This document shows, piece by piece, positions 1-12,361 of a stretch of 38,857 nucleotides of DNA (position 1 is the first letter of the stretch; the number at the start of each line of letters is the position of its first letter). A program made the translations under genes and the position numbers. The notes under the pieces are model-generated. The model saw nothing but the letters and a program-made list of their open reading frames with translations. It did no database searches and was not told the DNA's origin. Location: contig AVPN01000107.1 in the NCBI GenBank assembly GCA_000695325.1, positions 55,471 to 94,327 of the forward strand, read 5' to 3'. The stretch comes from Pleurobrachia bachei (taxonomy: Eukaryota > Ctenophora > Tentaculata > Cydippida > Pleurobrachiidae).

Positions 1-118
1 CTGTTAGTTCATTATTCACAGTCAAAAGTTGAATATTATATCAAGGGACTTTATGATCTAGGTTCTCAATAAATTCTCATGTGAAATAAGCTCTTACTCG
101 CATAACTAGCATATCATA

Positions 119-218
119 TCCCACCACCCAATAACCATGGTAACACCCTATCACCATTAACACCCCATCACCATGGTAACACCCCATCACCACTCCTAAG
201 TTACACCCCATCCCCCCC
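119..218. repeat. Short degenerate repeats around ACCATGGTAACACC
   Basis: Several imperfect copies of a CACCATGGTAACACCCCAT-like unit lie in the intron before the first visible Notch exon. The same ACCATGGT palindrome core recurs elsewhere in the window (about 8350, 24540 and 38220). It is noncoding, and I see no function. Confidence 0.6.
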
Positions 219-224
219 TACCAG

Positions 225-3200
225 GACGTTGCATCCAGCTCTCTCCCACCGACCACAAGTGCACCTGCGAGCGAGGTTGGACAGGGGATTCCTGTGAAAC
301 AGAGCTGGAAGTATGCGGTGTCAATGTGTGTCATAACGGTGGATCCTGTGACGGAACTACATGTCTCTGTGCCGCGGGGTGGACTGGTCCCGAGTGTACT
401 AGGAGTGTGGCAACCTGTGGAGATGACCCGTGTATGAATGGTGGATCGTGCAGGGATACTTATAAAGGGGTGAGTTTTGTATTTGCACGTACATGTGTCG
501 AGAAATAGACACGTGTGGGGTAGTTTTAAAAACTATTAATATCAATTTGACGTCACTTTTATATTATATGAACAAAATAAACACATTAAAACCATAAAAT
601 TCGATATCTAAAATATATATGGTCCCGAGAATTTAAAAATGAATTGGCATGATACTTGGGTCGACCATCAAAGTATGCCAATACAATAAAAGCGGTCCTA
701 ATACAAAACCAGGTGTTACAATTTGCCTAAATTTGCAGAGTAATATTGCTCCCACTAATTGAGGTCGTTGGTATCAATGGCCCACTCATCATTAAAGAAA
801 GATTATTTCTGAAAGAATGAACTAATTTTTCAATATTTTAACACCCTCCATCCACAGAGACAACGACGGAAACAGACACTCACATCGAGACGTAAACTTC
901 CACAGATGACACTCTCAAGGGTTGAATCTCCCTGCGCCGGAAGTCCCTGTCAGAACAATGGAAAGTGTACCTCAAATGGCGATGGAACCCACAGGTCAGT
1001 GTAATTAGATTAATTTAATTCAGTAGAGTAAAGATTAGCTTTCACTGCCATTTGTGCATTCCTTAGGCTGCTCAATTCTTACTCCTGTCATTAGAAACAT
1101 CTTATCAGTTATCATGGCCCGCATTATATATCCTATCTAACATCGTAGGTGTGGGAGGTGTTCCCCCTCTAACACCTTCGATCTAATTGCAGGTGTTCCT
1201 GTGCCCCTGGTTACGGAGGAAGTAACTGTGAACTCCGTGACCTGTGCTCCTCCAACCCCTGTGAAACAGGGTTTGTCTGTAAAAACTTCCCCCCTGAGAA
1301 GCCCACCCAGTACATGTGTTGTGATGTCAGTCTGGCTATCTGTGACCAGTGCCCGGAAGAGTGCCGGAACCTGAGGAACGATGGAATCTGTCAGGTAATG
1401 GTTGCCATAGAAACTGTGATGACGTCATATAATGACATGACCCCTAATCGGCCCTAATTTCTAGTATAGAACTCTATCCTAATGTCCTAATTTCCTAATC
1501 GCAGCAAGACGTTTTACAACACCCTATTCCAGGCCCAATGCTACAACGACAATTGTGATATGGACCGGTCAGATTGCAAGGAGGTCAACAACCTGTCTGA
1601 GGGTGGCGGTCCTTCCGGTGACCCCTGGGCAACTTGCCCAAACCAGGACTGCAAACGGAAGTTTAACAATGGGCAGTGCAACTACGAGTGCAGGAGTGCA
1701 GAGTGCAACTTTGATGGGATGGATTGTGTGGATCAACCGGATACCGTCTGCCCGTAAGTGTGAATAGAGTAGGAAGGAAGGGGATTAGAGAGTATGAAGA
1801 GAGAGTGAAAAGAAAGCCTTGATACTTCCCTACTCTCTCACCATCTCATCCTTCCCCAGCTTAGTGAAAGAGTAGGAACTAGAGAGTGATATCTAGTAGA
1901 CTGAGAGAATGTGAGTAGTGAAAACTGATACAATGAGTAGATTATTATGTGTGAAGTGAGAGATTGAGTAGACTATATAAGGGGGCCGTATAGAGAGAGC
2001 AGCGTTGGTTCGATGTATGAGTTCATTATAAGGAGCGGCTCTTAGATGTGTCAAATTTTAATATAGTTAGGTAAGGGGGAATTAGTTCGATAGGAAATAT
2101 GCTTTGATAGATCCATGTTTTCCACGTTCCATCATGTCACATTAATCTTGGGAAGTTGACCTGTCGGGGGACTGTCACTACAAATATGGTTTTATCAATA
2201 TACCATTCCGTCGGATTCAATCCTAGAGATCTCTGATTAATTTTTTACCAATTACTCATCCCGACAGGTACGAAAAGTATTGTAAGAGTTACTTCAACAA
2301 CAACCTCTGTGACCAAGGCTGTAACACCAGTGCGTGTATGTGGGACGGTGCTGACTGTCTCTCTCCCTCCTCCTCTCCCTCCACCTCTGACTCTCCCTCT
2401 GTGACCCTAACCGTTGGGGCACGCTGCGAGAAGGCCAAGATGTCTGTCCTGGTCAACTGGGCTTACAACCTAGTCAACTGGGCACGACATTGAGACCATG
2501 ATAACTGGGAGAGTAAAGATGGGGAGATGTGCAAGGTGACTGTTAGTTTTGATAATCGGTACTGTGGGGCTGACTGTAGGACCGCAAATGTGACTGTGGT
2601 ACAGAATTATCTGTGGGCTAGCTTGGAGAAGGAGTCATCTGACCTCCCACCCTTCCCCTTCCCTGTGGTCGATATGACAGGATCTAAAAGTAAGTGGGGG
2701 AGGGATGGTATTAATCATTCACACTGTGTTTCACGTCTTCAGCAGCTATTAGTTTCCCAATGAAATGAATTAAAATGATGATTACATTACCCGCGCCACC
2801 ACAAATTTAAATTAAAGTAAATTAAAATTGACGGTTTTGTAGTGGATCCGGATCATGAGTACGTCAAATCATCATCATTCATCCTTCAACACCTAACACC
2901 TACCCTCACTTCACCTATATCAAGTTCTAGGTAGGAATTGTTATTATTTAAATTGAAGGTCTAGACTGCACGTCTATTCAATGATTCCTATCTCTCTCTA
3001 TCTCTCTCTAACATCACTTCATTCTCCCAACAGATTCAGCAGGGAACACTAGTAATCCGGAACAAATCTCAACGGCTATTATTGCAACTATTGCAGTGAT
3101 TGTTATAGTACTTCTCGTTGTAGCAGTGGTACGTATATTATAATTGATATTATTTAATTAACTTTTAAGTTAATTAGTTGTATTAAAGTTAATTAGTAGT

Positions 3201-6200
3201 ATTAGTTAGTTGTAGTATTATTATTGACATTACTATTTTTTAGTAATACATAGCTATGTGGTAAGGAGGTGTAAATTTCATTTTTCTAACTTTTCTTGTT
3301 TATTAGTTGTTCTGTAAGAAAAACCAAGTCGCCTAAGTCACGTTTTTTGGCGTACCTTTTTACAACTCAAGTTGGAACATGCGCAATTGAAAAGTTCTAG
3401 TGAAATTTTGCCGTGTTCGACCCTCCTTCCCCGCGCCCCGAGTTTGAACAAAACCCGTGAAATTATATTTTTGTGTGGTAAATTGAGGCCCACCTCCAAC
3501 TCATATTTAGCAGTTTTCTTAAATGTCTCTACTTTTGATACTTTGTTTGGGTGTTGCTCTGATTATTCTCTACCAAAGGCAAAAAACCGCTTTGAAAAGT
3601 ATTTTGAGGTCCGTGTGTAAAGTCGGATTTTTTTAATTTGTCACCCCCCTTTTTTCGCGCAGCGTCGTATTTGCACGAGTCAGCCCCCACTTGATCTCAC
3701 TTTTCGGCAAAAAACCGGATATTAAATTACCGGAAAGAGCATAAGTTTGGGAGTCCGTAAAACTTTGGCCGAGAAACAAAGGCGTGAAAGGCAAAACAAG
3801 ATTCCGACATGCAAATAAAAACTTGCGTGCCACCCAGGGGGGTGACAACTTCAAAAAAATCCGACTTTACCATGGAATTCAAAAGACATCCTCAAAATCA
3901 CCTATTTTTGGCCAGAAAAAAAGGAAAAATAGTAATTTATTACATCTTATTACACTACAAAACCGGTTTTATATGTTACTAGAGACTAATAGGGAAACTT
4001 TAGTGAAGAGTTTGGTGACGGCTAACGGGTGACAACTAAAAATCTGGACAATTTTCTGTGAGCTCTAGCTCCGGCCCTGTTTGAGATACAGCTTTGGGCC
4101 AGTGATAGAACGATTTTTCAGACAATTTTGAATCAGAATAACACAACTGGAAAGACTAAAAAGTTCATTTTCATTTCGATATCGCATCATTTCCTCTTGA
4201 CAAACCAAGTGTACGGAGATTTGAAATTTCTATGTTATCAGAAACGACCTTCCCGATGAGATAGAATTCTCAAATTTTGAAGAATGTTTGTCATAAATGT
4301 TTCGAGAGATCGTCAAAATGACGATTTCTCAAATTACCTGTAAACTACGCTTTGGACGGTTTGTTACAGATGATTCTGTGATCAGAATTGAGATGAACGG
4401 AGTGTGAAACAGAGTTAAATACGTTCAAAATTGTCTGAAAAATCGTTCTATCACTGGCCCAAAGCTGTATCTCAAACAGGGCCGGAGCTAGAGCTCACAG
4501 AAAATTGTCCAGATTTTTAGTTGTCACCCGTTAGCCGTCACCAAACTCTTCACTAAAGTTTCCCTTTTAGTCTCTAGTAACATATAAAACCGGTTTTGTA
4601 GTGTAATAAGATGTAATAAATTACTATTTTTCCTTTTTTTCTGGCCAAAAATAGGTGATTTTGAGGATGTCTTTTGAATTCCATGGTAAAGTCGGATTTT
4701 TTTGAAGTTGTCACCCCCCTGGGTGGCACGCAAGTTTTTATTTGCATGTCGGAATCTTGTTTTGCCTTTCACGCCTTTGTTTCTCGGCCAAAGTTTTACG
4801 GACTCCCAAACTTATGCTCTTTCCGGTAATATCCGGTTTTTTGCCGAAAAGTGAGATCAAGTGGGGGCTGACTCGTGCAAATACGACGCTGCGCGAAAAA
4901 AGGGGGGTGACAAATTAAAAAAATCCGACTTTACACACGGACCTCAAAATACTTTTCAAAGCGGTTTTTTGCCTTTGGTAGAGAATAATCAGAAGACTAA
5001 AAAGTTCATTTTCGTTTCGATATCGCATCATTTCCTCTTGACCCGTCAAACCAAGTGTACGGAGATTTGAAATTTCTATGTTATCAGAAACGACCTTCCC
5101 GATGAGATAGAATTCTCAAATTTTGAAGAATGTTTGTCATAAATGTTTCGAGAGATCGTCAAAATGACGATTTCTCAAATTACCTGTAAACTACGCTTTG
5201 GACGGTTTGTTACAGATGATTCTGTGATCAGAATTGAGATGAACGGAGTGTGAAACAGAGTTAAATACGTTCAAAATTGTCTGAAAAATCGTTCTATTGC
5301 TGTCCCGAGGCTGTATCTTAAAAGGAACAGGCGCTAGATGGGCTAGAAAATTGTGTAAATTTCGCGTAACACACGCTTTAGGGGATCAACAGGAAATGAT
5401 GAGATATGGCAATGAAAATGAACTTTTTAGTCTTTCCAGTTGTGTTATTCTGATTCAAAATTGTCTGAAAAATCGTTCTATCACTGGCCCGAACCTGTAT
5501 CTCAAACAGGGCGGGTGCTAGAGCTCATAGAAAATTGTCCAGATTTTTAGTTGTCACCCGTTATGTACAGCTAAATTTTTTTTCGGAAGATTAAAGCAAC
5601 TTTGAAAGCCCTAAAAAGTTTTTTGGGCCATAAAATCAGTTTTTGCAAAATTATTATAAAACCACAAGGATTTGTAGCGAAGCAAATTTTCAATCTGTGA
5701 CCAAAAATGTAATTTTCGAGTTCCAGGTTGATCAGGGAGACTTCTAATGTATTTTAAACGATTTCTGGGGTTGAAATACCCCTAGAAGGCCTGCTGTAGA
5801 TCATCTTTCTGTATTCTTTCGGTTCTAGGTGTGAAATTTCCACCTCACGCAATAGAATAAACCACTGTAGGCTTGAGTACCCGTAACATTTGCTTGTTTG
5901 CCCTGACAGTCTAACCTATTTTCCACACCCCAACCACAAATCATGCTCATAAATTGACTGCTTTTGGTGCTCTGCTTTTCTTGATTGTTCACATCTTTAT
6001 CTTGCAGTTGGTCGGTCGAAACGTGATGCGGGCCCGTGCTACTATTTGGCGTCCTAACGAATTCAAAACGATTGGCAAGGGAAATATCAAGGATATTAGC
6101 AAAATGGGTGGACCTCTTCAACACAAGTAAGTAGATGGATTTATTATTTAGTGATTAATAATCACATCCATTATCTCTTTCTCTCTTTTTGTTTCATGAA

Positions 6201-9200
6201 ATTCGAAATTGCTAAAACGGGGACATTACCATGGGGATGGGGGATTAAGAGGTTATGGGCTGGTCTAGTTCGGGGGAAAGGATGAGGGGAATTAAGAGGA
6301 GGGGTTGGTTTCTTTCCAGTGGGTTATGGAAGAAGGGTATTGGTGGTCTCCACTATGTGTAATGTTCTAATCTGTGTATACTCCTGCACGTTTTAACTAC
6401 CACAACTATATAGAAGTTAGTAGTAGCAGTATAAGCAGGGAGAGAACGTTAAATCACTTAATCGTCCTTACACGCTTAAAAACCTCTCTCTTTCAGGACC
6501 ATGCCTAAAATGGGCGATCACAACAACAGTCTCAGCTACTACTTCCCAGATCAGACACACGCCAGCATGGTGAGTTAAAAACTGATCAGGGGCATATGGT
6601 GTATATAACAGCCCTGAGGCGTGTTTTGTCTTTCATGATCTCTCTGCTTCATCCAAGTCTCTCACCGGTTGTGCTTTGGCTTATTGCTAGCAGTGAGATT
6701 GTGGTGGAGGGGCTGCTAGTTCTCCGCGCGCGGGCGGGTTCTCTGTGCGCGCGCGCGAATCCAGAGACTCAACTGATAAGAGAAGCCACACCCTCGTGAT
6801 GAATAATTCCTGGGCTTATTGAATAATTAGTAAATTTTAATTCATTCTTCTCATCTTTCTTCTCTCTTCATTCTCATCAAGTAGTTCCTAATATTGCAAT
6901 GGGAGTGCAGACAGGAACAATGAACATTATCTCTTTATGCCTGGAGTTCTTTGTATCACATCTCTCCCTTTTCTTCACTCACATCTATCTCTCCTTCACT
7001 TCTCTCTCTCCCTGCAGGAAGTGAACCTTGGGCCTCTTTTCAACATGAACAGAAAACGCTACGATGAGGGTGATGAAAATGCACCCATGATAACACAAGC
7101 GGCGTATGAACTGAGGCAGCGAGACGAGACTTCTTCCCCGACCACCCAGGCTGAAGAGCACGTTGCCATTGGACGGCCTGGTTTTAGGACTGAATTGGGA
7201 AGGGGTGAAACACAGCTTCATTTCTTCTGCAGGTAGGCCACATTATCATGTGTGTGGGTGAATTATATGTTTAGGAGTGAAGACTGAAGGACCTACCTCT
7301 ATCAGAGAGAGAGAGAGAGAGAGAGATTTTTTTTCTTTATCTCTCTCTCTCTCCCTCTCTCTCACTCCATGTGCTATGTGGGTGTTTCTGTCTAGCGTCT
7401 GAGGGAAGGAGAGAGAGAGTCAGCATCATAACTCTCAATATTATATGGGTGGAAGCCCTACAGGAAAGCAAAAGAGAGAGGGAGAAAGAAGGAGAGCTAG
7501 AGAGTTTGGGGTATGACATCACTATATTCTGCCCACCCCAATTCTTAAATCATCCCCTTTTTACAGGAGCAAGAAAGTTGACGAACTGAAAAGACTGCTT
7601 CTATCTGGAAACATTGAAATTAACGTTTCTGATTCAATGGGCCGAACCCCACTTTACACTGCCGTTGGTTCTGGTGCCCTTGAGATTGTCGATGTAAGTA
7701 ACGGGGCAGTTTTATAGGGACGGGAAGAAGCACAGTGATGCTCATAAATAGTAAAATAGTTAGGTGGTAGTCTGAGCAGGAAACTACAACTTTTATCCAT
7801 TTCCAGAAATATAAATTTAATATTCCATCACAAGAAGTAGCACCGCATAACTACCCTTTCTCCTCCCAGATTCTCCTGGAAGTAGAGGGAATAGATGTGG
7901 ATAAAGCAATTAACCACCTCGGTTCCACTCCTCTAATCTTCGCCACCAAGATGGTTTACAACTCCATTGTCGAGAAACTCCTCAAAGCCCGGGCTCAAGT
8001 GAACGCTGCTGATTCGAGCGGGAAAACCGCTCTCCATTGGGCCGCTGCAGTGGCCAATGTCCACGCGTTGGAGATGTTGTTGCAGTACGGAGCTAACAAA
8101 GATGCGGAGAACCAGAAGAGAGAGACACCCCTTTATCTGGCGAGCAGGGAGGGAAAGTTGGAGGTTGTTAAGGTGTTGATACTACATAATGCGAATAGGC
8201 AAATGGCAGATTGTATGGAACAGACGCCGCTCCATGTGGCACGGGATCACCTTCATTATGATATCGAACAGGTGTGTGATAACATTAGACATGATCAGGG
8301 TTACCAAGGAATCACCATGACATCCTCACCAAGAGGTTAACATTGCATGGTTACCATGGTTACCAAAACTCAACTAACTAAATTATCCCATTACAAATCC
8401 CTGTGTAACACTAATCGCACTACCCCCTAGGTACTGCTAACATGGAACACGGACGGTAGTGCCGGGTTGAAACAGCAACTTGTTCACCCGGGTAGCCTGA
8501 CACCCCCACAATCGGACGATGCTGGCTCCCCCAACTCCATACCGGGGGCTATGTCGCCCCTTGAGAAGGAGGAGAAGAAGAGTAACAAGAGGAAGAAGAA
8601 GAAGGCGGAGCAGGCACAGCCTCAACACCCTCCAGTGTACCAGACAGGTAGGTTAATTAACGATTAATTAATTAATTAATTATGGGTTAATTAAGTTCTG
8701 AAATCTTTAGTTTACTCTGATTTTGTGTCGGATTGTTCCTTGTTATATTATTTCCCTGTTATATTATTTCCTTGTTATGTTAGTTCCTTGTTATGTCTTG
8801 TGTATGAAGGTATTTGTCATCACTCATCATCACATATGGGGGTGTAGAAATGTTCCTTCAATATGGGAGAGAGAGATTGTTGCTTTAACTAGAGTGAGAG
8901 AAAAAACAGAGAGGGAGGGAGAGAGAAAGAGTAAGAGAGAGACTCATAATCATAAAATGAAAGTTTGTTTTTGGTGTGAAAGTGTCCTCTCTTCTTAATT
9001 ATGTCATGTCCTCTCTCTGTTTTTCCTAAAAAGAATGTTTCACCGGGGGTTCCTATCAACACTAAGAGCGTGACATGTTTGATGTTATTTCGGTCCGTTC
9101 TGCGTTCATTTTTGTCATATGTCAAACCTCATCTGTCTCTCTACCAAATAGTCACGATCAGAAACTATTTCTCAATATTTCTAAGCTAAATTGATTATTT

Positions 9201-10412
9201 ACCCCTCAAACCTTCAATCCCAGTATTCTATTCCCTTCCCCCGACACCGTTTGACAGTTATACTTTCTTCCGGGCAAGCAACCCCTCCCAACTTCCTCAA
9301 TATCTCCATATGTCTCTCTACTTATTTCCAAAAAGTACCCAACTCCCTCTCCCTAGTCCCAACTCCCTCTAATCATACCCTCTATTTCCTCCAGGATACT
9401 GGGCCAGTAACCAGCTTCATTCCCCACCCAACTGGACCAGCACTCAGATGCTCTCCCCGGAATCCCTTACTGGTTCTCCTACCTCAACAAGTGCTGGGAC
9501 CGTCCAAACGGTAAGATATAGTGAGCTAGAGATGGGGGTCCCAGGACTCCTGAGTTGTTAAATTAATGATGTCACTCAATGAATATAACAACTAAGTTTA
9601 GTACTACATAATTATTTGTTAACTGAAAACTAACACCACCTTCTACCCTCCCATGCAGCCAGTAGATCAGACAGTTAGCGGTGAGAACCAGCGGCTGTCC
9701 CACTTCCCCATGCATGGATACCCCATGGATCAATCGTATATACCTCATGATCATCTTATCTCCAGACCAGCTAACAGGTACAGTTGATCATCCTGTAATT
9801 CCGTGATACTGAAATATGTATTGACAAGTCACAAATCAAAACAAGTATTGGATAAAATACTTGTTTTGATTTGTTTTCTGCTCTCGGTCCTGGATCGATT
9901 GAGCTCTCTCGTGGAAATTCGAATACCTACATTGATATTGACAAGTCACGATAGATGTACCAACACAACTCTATATCTCCACCCCAATACTAACCCCTTC
10001 TCTATCTCCCCAGGCCGTACTCTCACATACCGGGTCACCCCAATACTAATAACCCTCTCCCTCTCCCCAGGCCGTACTCCCATATACCGGGCCACCCTAA
10101 TACTAACCCCCTCTCCCTCTCCCCAGGCCGTACTCCCATATACCGGGCCACCCTAATACTAACCCCCTCTCCCTCTCCCCAGGCCGTACTCCCATATACC
10201 GGGCCACCCTAATACTAACCCCCTCTCCCTCTCCCCAGGCCGTACTCCCATATACCGGGCCACCCTAATACTAACCCCCTCTCCCTCTCCCCAGGCCGTA
10301 CTCCCATATACCGGGCCACCCCATGGACCAGTACCCAGAATCCCCTGAGGAGCACCAGCACTGGCACTTAACATCACCTCCCAACTCGGACTGGTCCCAT
10401 ACGTCCCCCTAA
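225..10412 (+). CDS. Notch: Notch receptor, 3' part (5' end outside window)
   Basis: Cell-surface receptor cut within the membrane to release an intracellular domain that works with CSL in the nucleus. Exons I place: 225-469, 858-994 (or 906-994), 1193-1394, 1533-1753, 2268-2689, 3034-3128, 6008-6126, 6497-6569, 7018-7232, 7567-7693, 7870-8271, 8431-8647, 9395-9510, 9659-9777, 10295-10412. All have GT-AG borders and agreeing phases, giving about 941 codons. Domains in order: EGF repeats (CHNGGSC, CMNGGSC, CQNNGKC); three LNRs (about 1350-2365, ending in D-C after the Cys pattern); a short HD; one hydrophobic helix (3085-3128); RAM with an IWRP motif; ankyrin repeats (TPLYTAV, TALHWAA, TPLYLAS, TPLHVA); a basic KRKKKK stretch; a Ser/Pro tail ending SDWSHTSP, like the WS-containing Notch degron. 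Oddities: an in-frame TGA at 2491-2493 in the HD, no RxxR furin site in the HD, and a third EGF with only four cysteines. Identity is certain; the first exon choices are less so. Confidence 0.96.
3330..5570. repeat. Foldback-type repeat with long inverted arms in a Notch intron
   Basis: The intron between the membrane exon (ends 3128) and the RAM exon (starts 6008) is nearly 2.9 kb, much longer than the others. The left arm 3559-4130 and the right arm about 4434-4992 are nearly perfect reverse complements of about 560-570 bp around a spacer of about 300 bp. The spacer (about 4150-4450) is repeated directly at about 4995-5296, and a diverged inverted copy of 4030-4150 follows at about 5425-5565. 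An 82-codon open frame is shared by both arms, but it contains no domain I recognise and is probably chance. The nested arrangement fits a foldback or MITE-like DNA element, or a local inverted duplication. I see no clear target-site duplication. Confidence 0.8.
7303..7362. repeat. GA/CT microsatellite
   Basis: A run of GA repeats is followed after a T-rich spacer by CT repeats in a Notch intron, so the two runs could pair as a hairpin. Similar GA-rich blocks occur at about 8870-8945, 10660-10690 and 12895-12910. Confidence 0.85.
9832..9873. repeat. Perfect short hairpin in the last Notch intron
   Basis: Arms 9832-9849 and 9856-9873 are exact 18-bp reverse complements (CAAATCAAAACAAGTATT) around a 6-bp loop. 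It lies just before the left border of the Notch 3' tandem duplication. It is possibly a minimal palindromic mobile element; no terminal motif identifies the family. Confidence 0.8.
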
Positions 10413-12287
10413 CTGGACGTGACACGGGGATCCTACCGCTCCACCACCACAGAGAGACAGTGCCTAGAGAGAGATGAAGATGTACTTCACTCGAAATGAG
10501 AGAGAGAAAGAGAGAGACTGTTCAGTAAGGAAAGACTATCTGTTTTTAAAGGTGTATTTGTGTCTGTCTACTTGTGTCTTGTGTGCTTATCCGGCCACTT
10601 CCCCACCACCCTCCGAGTACTGAGAGAATCACAGAGTAGAGAGAAAAAAAGAGAGAGAGAGATTTAGCTGAGAGTGAGAGAGAGAGATATAGCCCATAAC
10701 GAGAGGGAAGAGCCGGGTAACAACACATGATCTCAAGATAGATAGCTGCTACCAGCCCCGCTCTATTATTGTGACAGTGCCTGTATTTGTTGAACAAAAT
10801 CCCGTGCAAGAGAGACGAGATGATGAACCGGTCGAATCAGGAAATACTTGTCTATGATCGGCAGTCACGTTGTTTCGGTCGGTTCCTGGACGAGATGATG
10901 CACGTGAACAGTGTTACAGAAGAGAAAATCCTCCTCCTCCTTCAAGTTTCTTCCGGAATATTTAGAAGACAGCTCCTCCCATTTTATATTTCGTTTCTGT
11001 CAACCCAACATCTGGTTACATGGTAACGAAGGGAGAAAGAGTGGGTGAGTGGAAACTGGAAGATAAAGTTTAAATTGCGCCAGTTTATTTCAAGAAATTA
11101 TTTAAGATTTTTACCCCCCCCCTTTAACTTATTGAAAGTGAGTTATGACCCCCCGACATCAGGAACCGACCGAATCAGGAAATACTGGTCCGTTTTCTGC
11201 TCTCGGTCCTGGATCGATTGAGCTCTCTCGTGGAAATTCGAATACCTACATTGATATTGACAAGTCACGAAAGATGTACCAACACAACTCTATATCTCCA
11301 CCCCAATACTAACCCCTTCTCTATCTCCCCAGGCCGTACTCTCACATACCGGGTCACCCCAATACTAACCCCCTCTCCCTCTCCCCAGGCCGTACTCCCA
11401 TATACCGGGCCACCCCATGGACCAGTACCCAGAATCCCCTGAGGAGCACCAGCACTGGCACTTAACATCACCTCCCAACTCGGACTGGTCCCATACGTCC
11501 CCCTAACTGGACGTGACACGGGGATCCTACCGCTCCACCACCACAGAGAGACAGTGCCTAGAGAGAGATGAAGATGTACTTCACTCGAAATGAGAGAGAG
11601 AAAGAGAGAGACTGTTCAGTAAGGAAAGACTATCTGTTTTTAAAGGTGTATTTGTGTCTGTCTACTTGTGTCTTGTGTGCTTATCCGGCCACTTCCCCAC
11701 CACCCTCCGAGTACTGAGAGAATCACAGAGTAGAGAGAAAAAAAGAGAGAGAGAGATTTAGCTGAGAGTGAGAGAGAGAGATATAGCCCATAACGAGAGG
11801 GAAGAGCCGGGTAACAACACATGATCTCAAGATAGATAGCTGCTACCAGCCCCGCTCTATTATTGTGACAGTGCCTGTATTTGTTGAACAAAATCCCGTG
11901 CAAGAGAGACGAGATGATGAACCGGTCGAATCAGGAAATACTTGTCTATGATCGGCAGTCACGTTGTTTCGGTCGGTTCCTGGACGAGATGATGCACGTG
12001 AACAGTGTTACAGAAGAGAAAATCCTCCTCCTCCTTCAAGTTTCTTCCGGAATATTTAGAAGACAGCTCCTCCCATTTTATATTTCGTTTCTGTCAACCC
12101 AACATCTGGTTACATGGTAACGAAGGGAGAAAGAGTGGGTGAGTGGAAACTGGAAGATAAAGTTTAAATTGCGCCAGTTTATTTCAAGAAATTATTTAAG
12201 ATTTTTACCCCCCCCCTTTAACTTATTGAAAGTGAGTTATGACCCCCCGACATCAGGAACCGACCGAATCAGGAAATACTGGTCCCT
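9871..12287. repeat. Tandem duplication of the Notch 3' end
   Basis: Copy 1 (about 9871-11192) and copy 2 (about 11193-12287) are nearly identical and include the last intron part, last exon, stop (10410-10412 and 11504-11506) and following noncoding DNA. The length difference of about 224 bp equals four 56-bp units. Copy 1 stops inside a small element whose full form ends copy 2. Copy 2 would be a second terminal exon if the duplication is real; an unmerged allele is equally possible. Confidence 0.9.
10008..10318 (+). repeat. 56-bp tandem repeat carrying the acceptor of the last Notch exon (six acceptors)
   Basis: The unit runs from a CT-rich tract through CCCCAG, then GCCGTACTCCCATATACC. 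Possible exon starts are 10014, 10071, 10127, 10183, 10239 and 10295, spaced 57 bp once and then 56 bp. Every unit repeats the pyrimidine tract, the AG and the first codons of the last exon. Only the 3'-most acceptor leads directly into the conserved tail; since 56 is not a multiple of 3, use of an upstream acceptor keeps the frame only in steps of three units. The downstream duplicate has just two units, with exon starts 11333 and 11389. Confidence 0.92.
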
Positions 12288-12361
12288 GATTGGCTGATAT
12301 CCAGTCACGTGACCTAAATAACGAGTTCTGTTTGGTTATTTACTTGTTTTGGTCGATTCCT
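12253..12361 (+). mobile_element. Small MITE-like element, TCAGGAACCGAC family
   Basis: A roughly 105-bp element begins TCAGGAACCGACCGAA and ends in an inverted version (GGTCGATTCCT). Its body reads GGTCCCTGATTGGCTGAT, then CAGTCACGTGACC. A reverse-oriented copy lies at 31694-31796, shorter or tandemised copies at 21549-21673 and 23072-23241, a truncated copy at about 11159-11192, and degraded pieces at about 10828-10888 and 11922-11982. The inverted ends and dispersed copies mark a nonautonomous DNA transposon; the superfamily is not determined. Confidence 0.75.

Noticed and set aside
3784-4772. Two matching 82-codon open frames on opposite strands in the Notch intron
   Set aside because: They are the same sequence seen on the two arms of the inverted repeat and show no recognisable domain.
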